Positions 1 to 8,491 of a DNA stretch of 26,286 nucleotides are shown in pieces; the first letter of the stretch is position 1; the number at the start of each line of letters is the position of its first letter. Position numbers and translations under genes: made by a program. The stretch spans positions 1-26,286 of the IMG/VR virus record IMGVR_UViG_3300046517_000064, one strand, 5' to 3'. This stretch comes from a virus. Below the pieces are notes generated by a model. That model ran no database searches and had not been told where the DNA came from. It saw nothing but the letters and a program-made list of their open reading frames with translations.

Positions 1-768
1 TGCTCCCGGCAGCACGAACTGGTCACTATCTGTCGTAATTGTCAGTGATTTAGTCCCCGCCGACTGGGTAAGATTGAGGGGGGCGGTTACCTTAACATCG
101 TCTGGCCGCTGAACGGGCTGATCGAAGATCCTGGTGGGGAGGATATTCTGGGAGTCGTTCGTTGGAGGGAATACACTTGTAGGAAGTGGGCGGAATATAC
201 GACCAGGCAGAATCGTCTGGTCACTATCCCCCGAACCTCCTGAAGTCGCACTAATCGTCTTGGTCCCGGCAGACTGGGTTATAGTAATGTTGCTTCCAGC
301 TACAAGGTCATCTGGCCTGATCGGTCTCCTTGCAAAGTCCTGTCCAGGGAGGATAATCTGAGCGTCGTCCCCTGGTGTGCTAGTCGAAGCCGCACTAATC
401 GTCTTGCTGCCCGCCGACTGCACGATGGTAACATTGGTTCCTGCAATCAGATCATCCGGTCTCTGTGGATGTGGCAGCATCGCCCGGTGAGCCACCATCA
501 ATGCAGCGTCGTCAGGCGGAGCAGGGACTACAGGCGGTAGCGGCCTGTAGACCCTTCCCGCGATAAGCAGACTAGAGTCATCTGGCGACGGTACTACGGC
601 GGCGATCTGAGTGAACCCCGCCAACTCGGTAAGCGTAATACCAGTCCCCGCGAGAAGCTTCTTCGCCAGCGGGTTCCGCGGTGCAAAGACCTGCGAGGCA
701 ATAGCAAGGCTCGCATCTCCATGCAGCAGAACAACGCCGTGAAAAGGCCTTCCGTAGGGAAGGTGCAT
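1..768 (-). CDS. Tail-fibre-like protein with degenerate repeats (partial, runs off left edge)
   Basis: An uninterrupted minus-strand frame of 256 codons starts at the ATG at 768 and stays open to base 1, so the C-terminus is outside the window. The ATG overlaps the stop of the upstream gene (TAATG), as at other junctions in this operon. The product holds four degenerate copies of a beta-strand-like unit at about residues 34-58, 103-128, 151-176 and 221-246, for example RPDDLIAGTNVTIVQSAG. Between them is a shorter motif of the type DxxILPGRIFRPLP. Units of the style 'AGxNITIxQSAGxKTIS' are typical of trimeric phage fibre or baseplate proteins. Its place at the promoter-distal end of the tail genes fits a fibre or adhesin. 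The fibre assignment is inference from repeats and context; no receptor-binding domain is visible. Confidence 0.7.
   Translation of the reverse strand, partial: MHLPYGRPFHGVVLLHGDASLAIASQVFAPRNPLAKKLLAGTGITLTELAGFTQIAAVVPSPDDSSLLIAGRVYRPLPPVVPAPPDDAALMVAHRAMLPHPQRPDDLIAGTNVTIVQSAGSKTISAASTSTPGDDAQIILPGQDFARRPIRPDDLVAGSNITITQSAGTKTISATSGGSGDSDQTILPGRIFRPLPTSVFPPTNDSQNILPTRIFDQPVQRPDDVKVTAPLNLTQSAGTKSLTITTDSDQFVLPGA
31..669 (-). repeat. Four degenerate fibre repeats (about 75-78 nt each)
   Basis: Copies lie at 595-669, 385-462, 241-318 and 31-108. The 385-462 and 241-318 copies are the closest pair: both read RPDDL, then A-G-S/T-N-V/I-T-I, then QSAG-S/T-KTISA. The 31-108 copy keeps RPDD and TQSAGTK, and the 595-669 copy keeps only the LLAGTGITLT core. 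Copies two and three are 144 nt apart. Confidence 0.75.
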
Positions 769-1124
769 TACGCGATCCGGTTCACGTAGCCAGTGATGTT
801 GATCGCGCTGGCTGTGCCTGAGAACGCCTTAACCAGCAAGGTGTTATTCAGGACCTGCCCCGTTGCGATGGGGATCGGCGGGCTGTTCGCCGGGATGCTA
901 ACCGCCTTCACCATGTGGTCACCAGGGTCCGTGACGCCGCCCCACTCAACTGTCAGAGTGGCTGCGGAGCCTGTGACGTTGGCTGCCCACAGATACAGTT
1001 CATCGAACGAGGTAGTCCCCGCTACTGCTGTGTGAATCGCAGTGCCCGGCGTGGCCGTGGCAGCAACAGGAATGTTCCTGCCGTTGGTCGAGCCGGTTAG
1101 TACCAGACGTGAGTACGTCGCCAT
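768..1124 (-). CDS. Small beta-rich putative tail protein
   Basis: The 118-residue product has an ATG that overlaps the stop of the upstream gene by one base, and its own stop overlaps the start of the next gene. It is rich in Ala, Thr, Val and Ser, with no charged clusters, signal peptide or membrane segment, which suggests a beta-sandwich. Residues such as LTVEWGGVTDPGD and the ending ITGYVNRIA resemble a small protein I recall from other phage tail regions, where it has no assigned function. Its position between two proteins that share the fibre-associated ILPGRxF motif makes a fibre or tail accessory role likely. That role is inferred from context. Confidence 0.6.
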   Translation of the reverse strand: MATYSRLVLTGSTNGRNIPVAATATPGTAIHTAVAGTTSFDELYLWAANVTGSAATLTVEWGGVTDPGDHMVKAVSIPANSPPIPIATGQVLNNTLLVKAFSGTASAINITGYVNRIA

Positions 1125-1423
1125 TAGTAATCTCCAAAGATTCGCGTCTTTAGGATATCCTCTGCGCCCGCCACAGTGACGCTAGGCTGTGGGGTAGGAT
1201 ATGCTGCAAAAACTCGACCTTGCAGAATGTTGTTCGTCTCTGCAATTGGAAGGGTTGCTAAGTTGACTGGAGGCTGAGCAAAGGTTCTCGACCCTAAGAC
1301 AGCAGTCATCGCGGAGGGGTCTTGGAAGCTTACCCACTCCCAGAATAGATAGAGCCACCGATCAAACACCTCGTGGGGGTCTTTCTCTTTCGGAAGCGCT
1401 GGGGGTGGGTTAGGCTTATTCAC
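1124..1423 (-). CDS. Tail-fibre-associated small protein with DILxGRxF repeats
   Basis: This 99-residue gene starts at GTG 1423-1421, chosen because a GGAGG lies 7 nt upstream. The start overlaps the upstream stop as GTGA. The N-terminus is Pro/Lys-rich and followed by an aromatic helix-like segment (FDRWLYLFWEWV), a composition seen near the N-termini of podophage fibre proteins. The C-terminal half carries three copies of a short motif, at SAMTAVLGSRTF, NNILQGRVF and EDILKTRIF. The same motif recurs in the fibre-like gene two genes downstream. Function is unknown; a fibre attachment or adaptor peptide is the most natural guess. Confidence 0.6.
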   Translation of the reverse strand: MNKPNPPPALPKEKDPHEVFDRWLYLFWEWVSFQDPSAMTAVLGSRTFAQPPVNLATLPIAETNNILQGRVFAAYPTPQPSVTVAGAEDILKTRIFGDY

Positions 1424-3585
1424 TCACCAACCTCCGGCCGGTTCGAGCGAGGCAACGCCGCACCTACTTCATACATCGCAGGTGGCAGCACGCGAGGCAG
1501 TTGCTCACCAATATACGAACGTAAGAAGTGCTGCTTTGGCGCTCCTGTTTCTTTTTGCTTAAGTGCATCGGCCACGGCTTTCATTTCTGCAGCCTTACTC
1601 ATAGCAATTTGGCCAACTTTACGCGGGAAGTATATTTGCCCAGCGAATTGTTTAGCGGCAGATTTGAACTCCCCACCCATAAGGTTATCCATAATACCAA
1701 GAACTGTCGTGCCCGGTGCATGCGGAATACCTTGCCCAACCCGCTCAGCACGTTCAATCGCTTTGAGCAATAAAGTCAGATCACTATGTATCTTCATCCC
1801 AGTAGACTTTCCTTCGGGGCTCCAAATATCCTTGTAAATTGCCTGCAGATATTCTGGAGATGGAAGCGCCTTAGCAGCATCTGCATACGAAAATCCCGCA
1901 GGACGGGTTTTACCCGCAGCCTTCCCCACCTGCACAGCGTTATCAATCACGGCTCGGGCGAGATCATGGTGAAAGCCTGGATTTACCGCTTGCATCAACT
2001 TGGTCATATTCGAGATTTCTGAAGGTGTAATCGAGCCACTCTTCATCCCACCAAGTAGTTCTTTCCCAATTGCTTCCTGCCCTACAAAGCCCTCATTCGT
2101 AAGAGCCTTATTAAGCATCCCTTTCGATTCCATAAGCTTGATAAGTGGGACTTCTTTGAGCCGTTCTCGAAGAGAAAGTAACTCCTCTGTTCCCTTACGA
2201 GCTTCGAGTAATTGCTGCGCTTTCGCATTCCCGCCCTCAGCCGCAGCTCCAAGATCCTTTCTAAGCGCTCCCCAAATAGAACGAGACAGTCTACCCTGCT
2301 CGGCTCGAGAAAGATTCTTATAAAAGTCCTCCCCAAAACGCCCATAACCTTCTTCCCCAAACTCTTGCATTTCTTTTTGAACAAGTCGAGCATTACCAGT
2401 AGCGACTCCATTCGTCGTGCTTGGGGCAGCCATCATCTTGCGCAAACCTTCAGCGGTACGCAGAGCATCCGGTGTACCCATCGAGGCATAGTATTGTGCT
2501 TCTCGGTCGAGCAAGGCATTTCGATTCGCTAGCGGAATGTCATTAACCGCTGCATCTGGACGGTTAAGGAAGCCAAATTTTTCGGTTGAGTTTTTCTGTA
2601 GCGAGTCTTCAATATCTTTCACACTCGCCTGCCCTGCTTTCACAGCCGCTTCTGAAAAGTCCTTACTTTCAAACCCGCCTGCTTGTCCGAGCTTACCACT
2701 TAAGCGCTTGAACATCGAAAGCGCGGCTGTGTCCTTTGCTTTTTGGTCTAGCGCGGCAAGTTCCTGCCCATACGCATTCCGATAAGCAAAACCAAGAATC
2801 ATCTTAGCCCACGGGTCTTGCGTCTCTTCTGCAAGGTTGAGCGGGAAGCCAGTCTTTTCCATCAGGTCACGGCCTTCAGCCGCAACGTCGGTCGTGCCGA
2901 GTTTTTTAGCTCGGCGGCTGAGATAAGCTTCGGCAGCTGCGTTAAGCGGTGCACCTGCCATCTTCACTGGATTAACCGAGCCCGCACCACCCATTGCTTG
3001 AGAAACCGAGCCTAAAGCCGCTGATGAGGCAACTTCCCCCGGATGAATTGATGCCTCTCCAGGTAGCATAATACCCATAAGTTGCTTGAGCATATTACCA
3101 CCGCCTGCGTACAGACCTGCTTTTAAGATACTCGCCCCAACCGGCCCTCCAGCCGCGAGCATTCCAGCCATTTCAGGGGAATCCCCGGCAAGATCTGCAA
3201 TGTCCCCGACGCCAAGTCCTTTCTCTTCAATACTTTTCCACGCACCGTTCTTTTTGAAGAGAATCTCACCACCGGGAGTCGTCATTACGTTCTCGGGCCC
3301 CATACGTTTCTTATAGAAGTCTAAACGCTCTTGCGGAGTCGTCTTAAACGAAGCCATAAAACGATCCATAAAGGGAGCACCAGCATCTTCACGAAACTTT
3401 TCATACTCAGCCGGGCGTTCGGGCTCTTGGTAAACAACCCCTCGACCACCCCCCGGCGCTTCGAGCATCTTTTCATACGGAGCCCGAGCCGTTTTCTTTT
3501 CACTTTCTAATTGCCCGAGATATTGCTTAATCTCATCCTCGGAGTAATATTGCTTCGCAGTTTCAAGCTGCTCGGGAGTAGGCAT
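1420..3585 (-). CDS. Large putative internal virion / DNA-ejection protein
   Basis: The 721-residue product is predicted to be mostly helical and rich in Ala, Lys, Glu and Leu. It starts at ATG 3585, overlapping the TAA of the upstream gene by one base. A glycine/alanine-rich, weakly hydrophobic stretch lies at about residues 130-210, with several glycine clusters that could be membrane-active. The remainder consists of long charged helices. I recognise no enzymatic motif, and no lysozyme or transglycosylase signature is evident. Large helical proteins encoded after the nozzle gene in podoviruses are often ejected with the DNA, so internal virion or pilot protein is a contextual inference. 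It could also be another structural protein. Confidence 0.55.
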   Translation of the reverse strand: MPTPEQLETAKQYYSEDEIKQYLGQLESEKKTARAPYEKMLEAPGGGRGVVYQEPERPAEYEKFREDAGAPFMDRFMASFKTTPQERLDFYKKRMGPENVMTTPGGEILFKKNGAWKSIEEKGLGVGDIADLAGDSPEMAGMLAAGGPVGASILKAGLYAGGGNMLKQLMGIMLPGEASIHPGEVASSAALGSVSQAMGGAGSVNPVKMAGAPLNAAAEAYLSRRAKKLGTTDVAAEGRDLMEKTGFPLNLAEETQDPWAKMILGFAYRNAYGQELAALDQKAKDTAALSMFKRLSGKLGQAGGFESKDFSEAAVKAGQASVKDIEDSLQKNSTEKFGFLNRPDAAVNDIPLANRNALLDREAQYYASMGTPDALRTAEGLRKMMAAPSTTNGVATGNARLVQKEMQEFGEEGYGRFGEDFYKNLSRAEQGRLSRSIWGALRKDLGAAAEGGNAKAQQLLEARKGTEELLSLRERLKEVPLIKLMESKGMLNKALTNEGFVGQEAIGKELLGGMKSGSITPSEISNMTKLMQAVNPGFHHDLARAVIDNAVQVGKAAGKTRPAGFSYADAAKALPSPEYLQAIYKDIWSPEGKSTGMKIHSDLTLLLKAIERAERVGQGIPHAPGTTVLGIMDNLMGGEFKSAAKQFAGQIYFPRKVGQIAMSKAAEMKAVADALKQKETGAPKQHFLRSYIGEQLPRVLPPAMYEVGAALPRSNRPEVGE
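1431..1435 (-). promoter_or_regulatory. Ribosome binding site GGAGG for the GTG start at 1423
   Basis: GGAGG on the minus strand, 7 nt before GTG. It lies inside the end of the upstream gene and decides the non-ATG start. Confidence 0.7.
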
Positions 3586-4532
3586 TATTGCTGGTCCTGA
3601 AGAAGCTGATCAAGTGGTGGGCGACCTTGCCCGGTAATTCGCGAGCCCATTCTGGCGAGACCTTCTAGATCAGGAAGCTCATTCGAGATCGTACCAGGCA
3701 CTGGAATACTAGTAGCAGCCTCTACTTCCCTACGATTGTAAGAGTTTGATGCGCTCTTAGACCTACGTTGAAGGGCACGGTTCATAAGGGCCGTTCTAAC
3801 ATTAAGCATCTTTACGATTTCTTCGGGTCGAAGTGCAGGATTAATTGCACCCTTCTCCCACAAAGGTACTTCTGTCTGCGTGACCGAGCCACCCATAATC
3901 TTGTGACGTTCGGGAAGATTTGATAGTTTTTCTTGCATCTTCCACCACTCAGCTTGTGGCCCGAGACCTGTTGATTCAGGACCGTAGCGGCCTATCATGT
4001 TTTGCAACTCTCCAAGCACTGGCAAGGGCGCACCAGCGTAGTTGGACTTGAAGCTCTTTGCGAGAGCAACAAGTGCGTGATAATCGTCTGCAATGCCAGA
4101 CAAGTTCTCACGTTCTTTTGACGGCAGAGCCTTCGGCGCACGGAAGTTTCCAGTCGGGGCATTACCAGCACCTGGCGCTCCACCAGTACCAACAGGCACC
4201 ATCTTATTGTTCTTGGCATCATATGCCCATTGGTTACCTTGAGAATCTTCCTTCAGTTGGAAGTTTCCTTGATTCATTTGCTGTTCAAGTCGCATCATCA
4301 TCAACTTTAACTGTTGATTAGTTGTGTCCTCTGTCGAGCGATGATGACGCGCCGCTTCCTCCATCGCAGCCTCGAGCCTACGTTGGTTCTGCATACGCTG
4401 AGCTTCCTGCGCCATCAGCGCCCGATTACGGTATTGCTCGTTAAAGTCGTTCCTACGTTCGCTCTCCGCGAGTCGAGCCATAGGAATTGCTTGATTCAGG
4501 CCGTGTAGATAAGTCTCGTAGTAACCGGGCAT
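3585..4532 (-). CDS. Putative internal virion protein with coiled coil
   Basis: The product has 315 residues. The N-terminal third (about residues 20-95) is a Gln/Arg/Glu/Met-rich likely coiled coil, followed by a Gly/Ala/Pro linker at about 112-135. The C-terminal domain (about 140-280) has spaced aromatic and basic residues, including WWKMQEKL and the segment GGSVTQTEVPLWEKGAINPALRPEE cut here at QTEV / PLWEKG. I recall a similar C-terminal arrangement in phage virion-associated proteins without assigned function. It starts at ATG 4532, two bases after the upstream stop, and its stop overlaps the next ATG. Its neighbours are other nozzle-distal proteins, so a minor virion or ejection component is likely but not shown. 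Confidence 0.55.
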   Translation of the reverse strand: MPGYYETYLHGLNQAIPMARLAESERRNDFNEQYRNRALMAQEAQRMQNQRRLEAAMEEAARHHRSTEDTTNQQLKLMMMRLEQQMNQGNFQLKEDSQGNQWAYDAKNNKMVPVGTGGAPGAGNAPTGNFRAPKALPSKERENLSGIADDYHALVALAKSFKSNYAGAPLPVLGELQNMIGRYGPESTGLGPQAEWWKMQEKLSNLPERHKIMGGSVTQTEVPLWEKGAINPALRPEEIVKMLNVRTALMNRALQRRSKSASNSYNRREVEAATSIPVPGTISNELPDLEGLARMGSRITGQGRPPLDQLLQDQQ

Positions 4533-4534
4533 GA

Positions 4535-5329
4535 TTAACTCGGAACGAATTCGTAGTCAGGGTTATTAGCGAGATACTGGTCTGTCTCCGCGCGAGGGTC
4601 GAGTGCTGATTGCAGTCGAGGAGTCATTCCGCCATAACCAGAAGCTGTTGGAGGTATTGTCGGAGAAGGACGGCCCGAGCCGGCCATCATACGCTGAATA
4701 ACAGGAATCAGATCACGCGCAGCATATTCTCCCTGCGTTCCAGGATCAGGCCCAACGCCGCCATTCATAGTAACTCGTGAGGCATTACTCGCGCCAAGCA
4801 GTTGCTGGATCAATTGATTAAGATACTGCATAGCGTTTCCTTGCCCAAACTTCAGTGCATCTGTCAGAGATTGGCCCGAAAGTGTCATCTTCTTCGCGGC
4901 AGCGGTTCGAGCAAGGGCTTGCTCGCCCTGGTCTTGCAAAAATTGAAAGGATTTATCCCCCGCAATCGCAGCATTAGGATCAGTGAGAAGTTGGTTGAGC
5001 CTAGCTTGCTGAGGCGCAGGCAAGTTCGGGCCACTAAATCCGCCTGAGCGCGAAGGCATCGGGGGCGTGCCTCGCGAGACTGGAGTTGAGAACGGGCCCG
5101 AACCACTGCCAATGTTGCCCATATCAAGAGGAGTAAAATTGTTATCATAGGAACTCGGTGCAGAGCCCCCGCTAGGATTATATGCCATTCCTTGTGAGTT
5201 ATAGTACGCCCGAGCATTTACTGGCTGCTGTTGCTCAGCCGGGCTCGCTTGCGTAAAATCATCGTTTGTGAAGAGTCGGCTCGGATATTGCTGCGAGCTG
5301 TCGTCTACAAAAGTACCGTCGTCTGACAT
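4535..5329 (-). CDS. Low-complexity putative minor virion protein, paralogue of its upstream neighbour
   Basis: The 264-residue product is rich in Gly, Pro, Ser, Asn and Gln. An AGGGA lies 5 nt before the ATG at 5329. Residues 34-47 read QQPVNARAYYNSQG, almost the same as residues 81-94 of the protein encoded just upstream at 5339-5953, and the following Tyr/Gly/Ser-rich stretch is also similar. A more helical segment spans about 105-190, and a second disordered Pro/Gly tail ends the protein. No enzymatic motif, signal peptide or membrane segment is visible. A flexible minor virion or ejection-associated protein is a guess from context. Confidence 0.55.
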   Translation of the reverse strand: MSDDGTFVDDSSQQYPSRLFTNDDFTQASPAEQQQPVNARAYYNSQGMAYNPSGGSAPSSYDNNFTPLDMGNIGSGSGPFSTPVSRGTPPMPSRSGGFSGPNLPAPQQARLNQLLTDPNAAIAGDKSFQFLQDQGEQALARTAAAKKMTLSGQSLTDALKFGQGNAMQYLNQLIQQLLGASNASRVTMNGGVGPDPGTQGEYAARDLIPVIQRMMAGSGRPSPTIPPTASGYGGMTPRLQSALDPRAETDQYLANNPDYEFVPS

Positions 5330-5338
5330 GGTTGTCCC

Positions 5339-5953
5339 TTAAAAGTGGTCCAACTGCATTTGTGCGAAGAATTGTTGAAAAGGTTGAGCAAACGACTTCA
5401 TAGATTTCAAAAAAGGGTCCTCGCCCATACCGCCATAGGAAGCACCCCATACACTTTTCGTATCACCAGCTGCTCCGACCCCACCATAACCAGGGCTACT
5501 ATACACGGAACTTGGTGGAGTGTAAGGTTGATCTGTCGGCGCGGCACCAAAACTCTGCCGTTGGCCACCTTTAAATGGCTGTTCTTCATCCTTCGATGAA
5601 GTTCCTAAATCAGGAGTCCAATCTGTTGTGTAATCTTCATACGCTGTTCCAGCCCCACCAGCATAACTTTGTCCTTGCGAAGCATAATAAGCCTTTGCAT
5701 TAACTGGCTGCTGTTCGGGCTGGCTTTGGGGCTGGAGCTTCGAAACTTCGCTTTGATCCCCCGAATCTTCATCCGAGAAATCAAGCGTCGGTGGCCCCGC
5801 CGGTTTAGTCGCGCCTCCCTCTGGCTGCTTTGGTGGCTCTGGCGCAAGAAAAGAAACCGTCTGATTGCTATATGGCCCAGAGGAAGGATCATACGCATAA
5901 GTCTCGTACTGTCCAGTTTTCGGGTTAATATCAGCGCCGTAGATAACTGACAC
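5339..5953 (-). CDS. Low-complexity putative minor virion protein with shared QQPVNA motif
   Basis: The 204-residue product starts at GTG 5953, directly abutting the stop of the nozzle gene, with GGAG 6 nt upstream. It is rich in Pro, Gln, Ser, Gly and Tyr and is probably largely disordered. The N-terminus (IYGADINPKTGQYETYAYD) resembles a short beta segment. Residues 81-94 carry QQPVNAKAYYASQG, which recurs in the next gene downstream. A short helical C-terminus (about 175-204, FAQPFQQFFAQMQ) ends the protein. Function is unknown; the pair may have arisen by partial duplication. Confidence 0.55.
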   Translation of the reverse strand: MSVIYGADINPKTGQYETYAYDPSSGPYSNQTVSFLAPEPPKQPEGGATKPAGPPTLDFSDEDSGDQSEVSKLQPQSQPEQQPVNAKAYYASQGQSYAGGAGTAYEDYTTDWTPDLGTSSKDEEQPFKGGQRQSFGAAPTDQPYTPPSSVYSSPGYGGVGAAGDTKSVWGASYGGMGEDPFLKSMKSFAQPFQQFFAQMQLDHF

Positions 5954-8491
5954 TTATTTCTCCATACTCTGGTCAATTTCAAGAGCTTCAATTCGATGCC
6001 GTGTATTAGCTGTGTAACGCCATTCCCAAGCGCGGCGACGATAATTTCCCCAGCGCTGGGCTCTGGGAGTCACATCCGAGATATCAAACCTGCGATACGT
6101 CGCATAAGTTTGATAATCATTATCTGTGTAACGAAGCAGGCCATATTGTGTGCTTGAAGGTAGATCGCATAAAGGAGTTACCTCCATACAAAACTTACGG
6201 TCATTCGTATCAAGATCTTGATTACTTGTACGAATCTTGAAGTTAATCGGCGTTGTGTTATCTTGGAAGATTGTATCGAGCAGCGAATAGATATTACCGC
6301 CACTCACAGCTTGAAATACTTGCTGTCCCCCAAAGTTACAAGACGCGCTCACAGCGAAGTAACTCTCCGTCCAATACGCAGCGACAGGAGATCCAGTAGC
6401 CGGGCTCACAGTCGCAGCAGCTACTGGATATTGAAAAGTATTAGCATCAACGACAGTAACGTTTACTTGCGTCAAATTATAGCCTGATTGAGTAGCTCCC
6501 GATATCGTAATCGGGTCACCGTCTGAGAAACCATGACTCGCACTCGTCGCAGTCGCGAGCCCTCCAGTTTGCGTAAGCGCACTAATTGCCTTGGTCGCAC
6601 TCGCAGCCGTCGTTTGTGTCCAAACATACCACAGTTTCTGTGTCATGTCATAGATTAAGGAGGCTCCAGTCGTACCAAGCCCGAGGATATAGAAGTTATG
6701 CCCCGAGAAGCTTCCAACACAAGAATAAACGATAGCTAAATCGTCTGCGTCAAGGATGCGATCAATATCTGGAGTACTAATCTGGACATAAGATTGCCCC
6801 TCTAACATCGCAATAAATCGGCCCTTTTGGAAGCTAGAACCTTGCCCCTTACGCTGAGCCATAAACAGCAGGGTTGATTCGATCTGCGCGACGCTGTTTG
6901 CATGAGCGCAGCCAATAAGGATCACACCATTCTGCACAGGCTGCAGTGGCGAAGCTGGCGGTGGGACTGCGGCATCCCAAAACATCTGCGTAGTCCACTG
7001 CCCAAAAGCGACGACATAATTATTATACTTACCTAAACACACGCCAGCATCTGGCTCGAACTCCGCAGTAATAAAGTTTGCACTATTCCACGAAGAACAA
7101 TCTTCATTATCACTACCAAAGATAGTTCCGGCTGCGTTCATAACATAGAACGAACCGTCAAGATATACACAACCACGAACTGTTGTAGTTGGGTAGTCAG
7201 TATCAGATACTGCAGTAACTATATTCGTCGCAGGTACTAATTTGTATCCTGAGGTATCAGTACGCACCATAATTTGCGTACCGTCTAAGTTCTTTGCGAA
7301 GTCTACCATTGTGCCTGAAGAGATCGAGCCAATGGACGCCGAGCCCGCGACTGCTGAAGATGGATAGTTATCTACACCAGTTTCAGAATAGACTACAACT
7401 CTACGCTTATGCACAAAGCCCCAAGGACAGACATTAACTGAATTCCAGAAGCTGGAAGTAAAACCGGAATGCGATACTGTCGTCCAAGTAATTGCATCTA
7501 CACTGGAATACACTTGGTCAACACCAGAACCACTAGTTGTGCCTCCGCATAAGTAGATCGTTCCACCTGCGGGAATAAGAACTGGAAACTTTACAGCTGT
7601 AAACGCCGGAGCAGCAGCTATCTGAGTCCAAGTAATTCCATCAGTAGATGACCAGACATCTTTTTGATCTGTACCTGTAATCGTGCCACAGGCAACAAGC
7701 ATCTGGCCCATGTAAACAGCGGCGGCAAACTTTGATCGGGCCGTTGAGCCATAAGCAGGCGTAGCTGTAACGAGCGTCCAAGTGATTCCATCTGTGGAGT
7801 TCCAGACATTATTATTCCCTGCATAACAGCCGCTAAGCAACCACATCTTACTCGCGTAGACGAGTACTCTTGGGGACGGTTGGGCAGAAAAAGCAGCCGC
7901 AGCAGTAATACGAGTCCAGGTTGTACCATCAAATGACTTCCACACTTCTTTCGAGCCAGTGCCCGTGCCCCCAACGCTCGGCCCGATGAAGTAAAGAGCG
8001 CCAGCGTAGCCTACTAATGTCCCCTGATCTCGTTGGCTGGCGTCAATCGAGGAGAATATGTTAGAGGCCCCGAGCGTCCAAGCTGTATCTGTAATTGCTG
8101 CCTTGTAATAAACACTAGTACCCCCAACTCCCCAAATGAATCCGCCAAAGCTAGTAATCCCTGCAATAAAGAATACCCCAACAACGCCAGTTGTAGTCCA
8201 AGCTCCACTAGCATTAGGAATTGCGCTTAAAGATAGCGCACCATTTTGCGCGACGTAGAGAGTTTCCGAGCCATCTGAGCCAATATAGTTTGTAATTCCT
8301 TGCCCCGAGCCCGAGCCTACAGTTGCAGCTAGGTTAAGCCCCCCACGCTTAAATGTACGGATGCTTTCGCCAGTTTTCTCGAGAAACCCGTTCGTGACGA
8401 GGGCATCCTTCGTAAGCGTGCCATCCCGCGATTGCAGGCTCGCGCCTAGCATCAAGCGATTATCTGGTCGTTTATCTGCGCGCGCTGGCAT
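5954..8491 (-). CDS. P22 gp10-like tail nozzle/hub protein with kelch-like blades
   Basis: This 845-residue protein combines three visible parts. Residues about 180-345 hold four kelch-like blades spaced 46-49 residues apart, each marked by VW-S-DG-TWT (three exact DGxTWT, the fourth DAITWT). Residues about 440-545 carry the pattern of the P22 gp10 / phage stabilisation family: YLDGSFYVM, then DCSSWNSANFITAEFEPDAG, then VAFGQWTTQMFWD, followed by a segment leading to SVAQIESTLLFMAQ. Residues about 640-710 (GGLATATSASHGFSDGDPI onward) look like a small beta domain common in tail proteins. It follows the gp4-like adaptor gene, as gp10 follows gp4 in P22-like phages. It most likely forms the tail nozzle that closes the portal channel. 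The start overlaps the upstream stop as TAATG. Confidence 0.75.
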   Translation of the reverse strand: MPARADKRPDNRLMLGASLQSRDGTLTKDALVTNGFLEKTGESIRTFKRGGLNLAATVGSGSGQGITNYIGSDGSETLYVAQNGALSLSAIPNASGAWTTTGVVGVFFIAGITSFGGFIWGVGGTSVYYKAAITDTAWTLGASNIFSSIDASQRDQGTLVGYAGALYFIGPSVGGTGTGSKEVWKSFDGTTWTRITAAAAFSAQPSPRVLVYASKMWLLSGCYAGNNNVWNSTDGITWTLVTATPAYGSTARSKFAAAVYMGQMLVACGTITGTDQKDVWSSTDGITWTQIAAAPAFTAVKFPVLIPAGGTIYLCGGTTSGSGVDQVYSSVDAITWTTVSHSGFTSSFWNSVNVCPWGFVHKRRVVVYSETGVDNYPSSAVAGSASIGSISSGTMVDFAKNLDGTQIMVRTDTSGYKLVPATNIVTAVSDTDYPTTTVRGCVYLDGSFYVMNAAGTIFGSDNEDCSSWNSANFITAEFEPDAGVCLGKYNNYVVAFGQWTTQMFWDAAVPPPASPLQPVQNGVILIGCAHANSVAQIESTLLFMAQRKGQGSSFQKGRFIAMLEGQSYVQISTPDIDRILDADDLAIVYSCVGSFSGHNFYILGLGTTGASLIYDMTQKLWYVWTQTTAASATKAISALTQTGGLATATSASHGFSDGDPITISGATQSGYNLTQVNVTVVDANTFQYPVAAATVSPATGSPVAAYWTESYFAVSASCNFGGQQVFQAVSGGNIYSLLDTIFQDNTTPINFKIRTSNQDLDTNDRKFCMEVTPLCDLPSSTQYGLLRYTDNDYQTYATYRRFDISDVTPRAQRWGNYRRRAWEWRYTANTRHRIEALEIDQSMEK

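Noticed and set aside
1373-1837. 154-codon plus-strand frame
   Set aside because: It is antisense to the coupled late genes, with no ribosome site or domain.
2082-2411. 109-codon frame inside the 721-residue gene on the same strand
   Set aside because: No ribosome site, Leu/Arg/Lys-rich composition from an alternative frame, and fully inside a well-supported gene.
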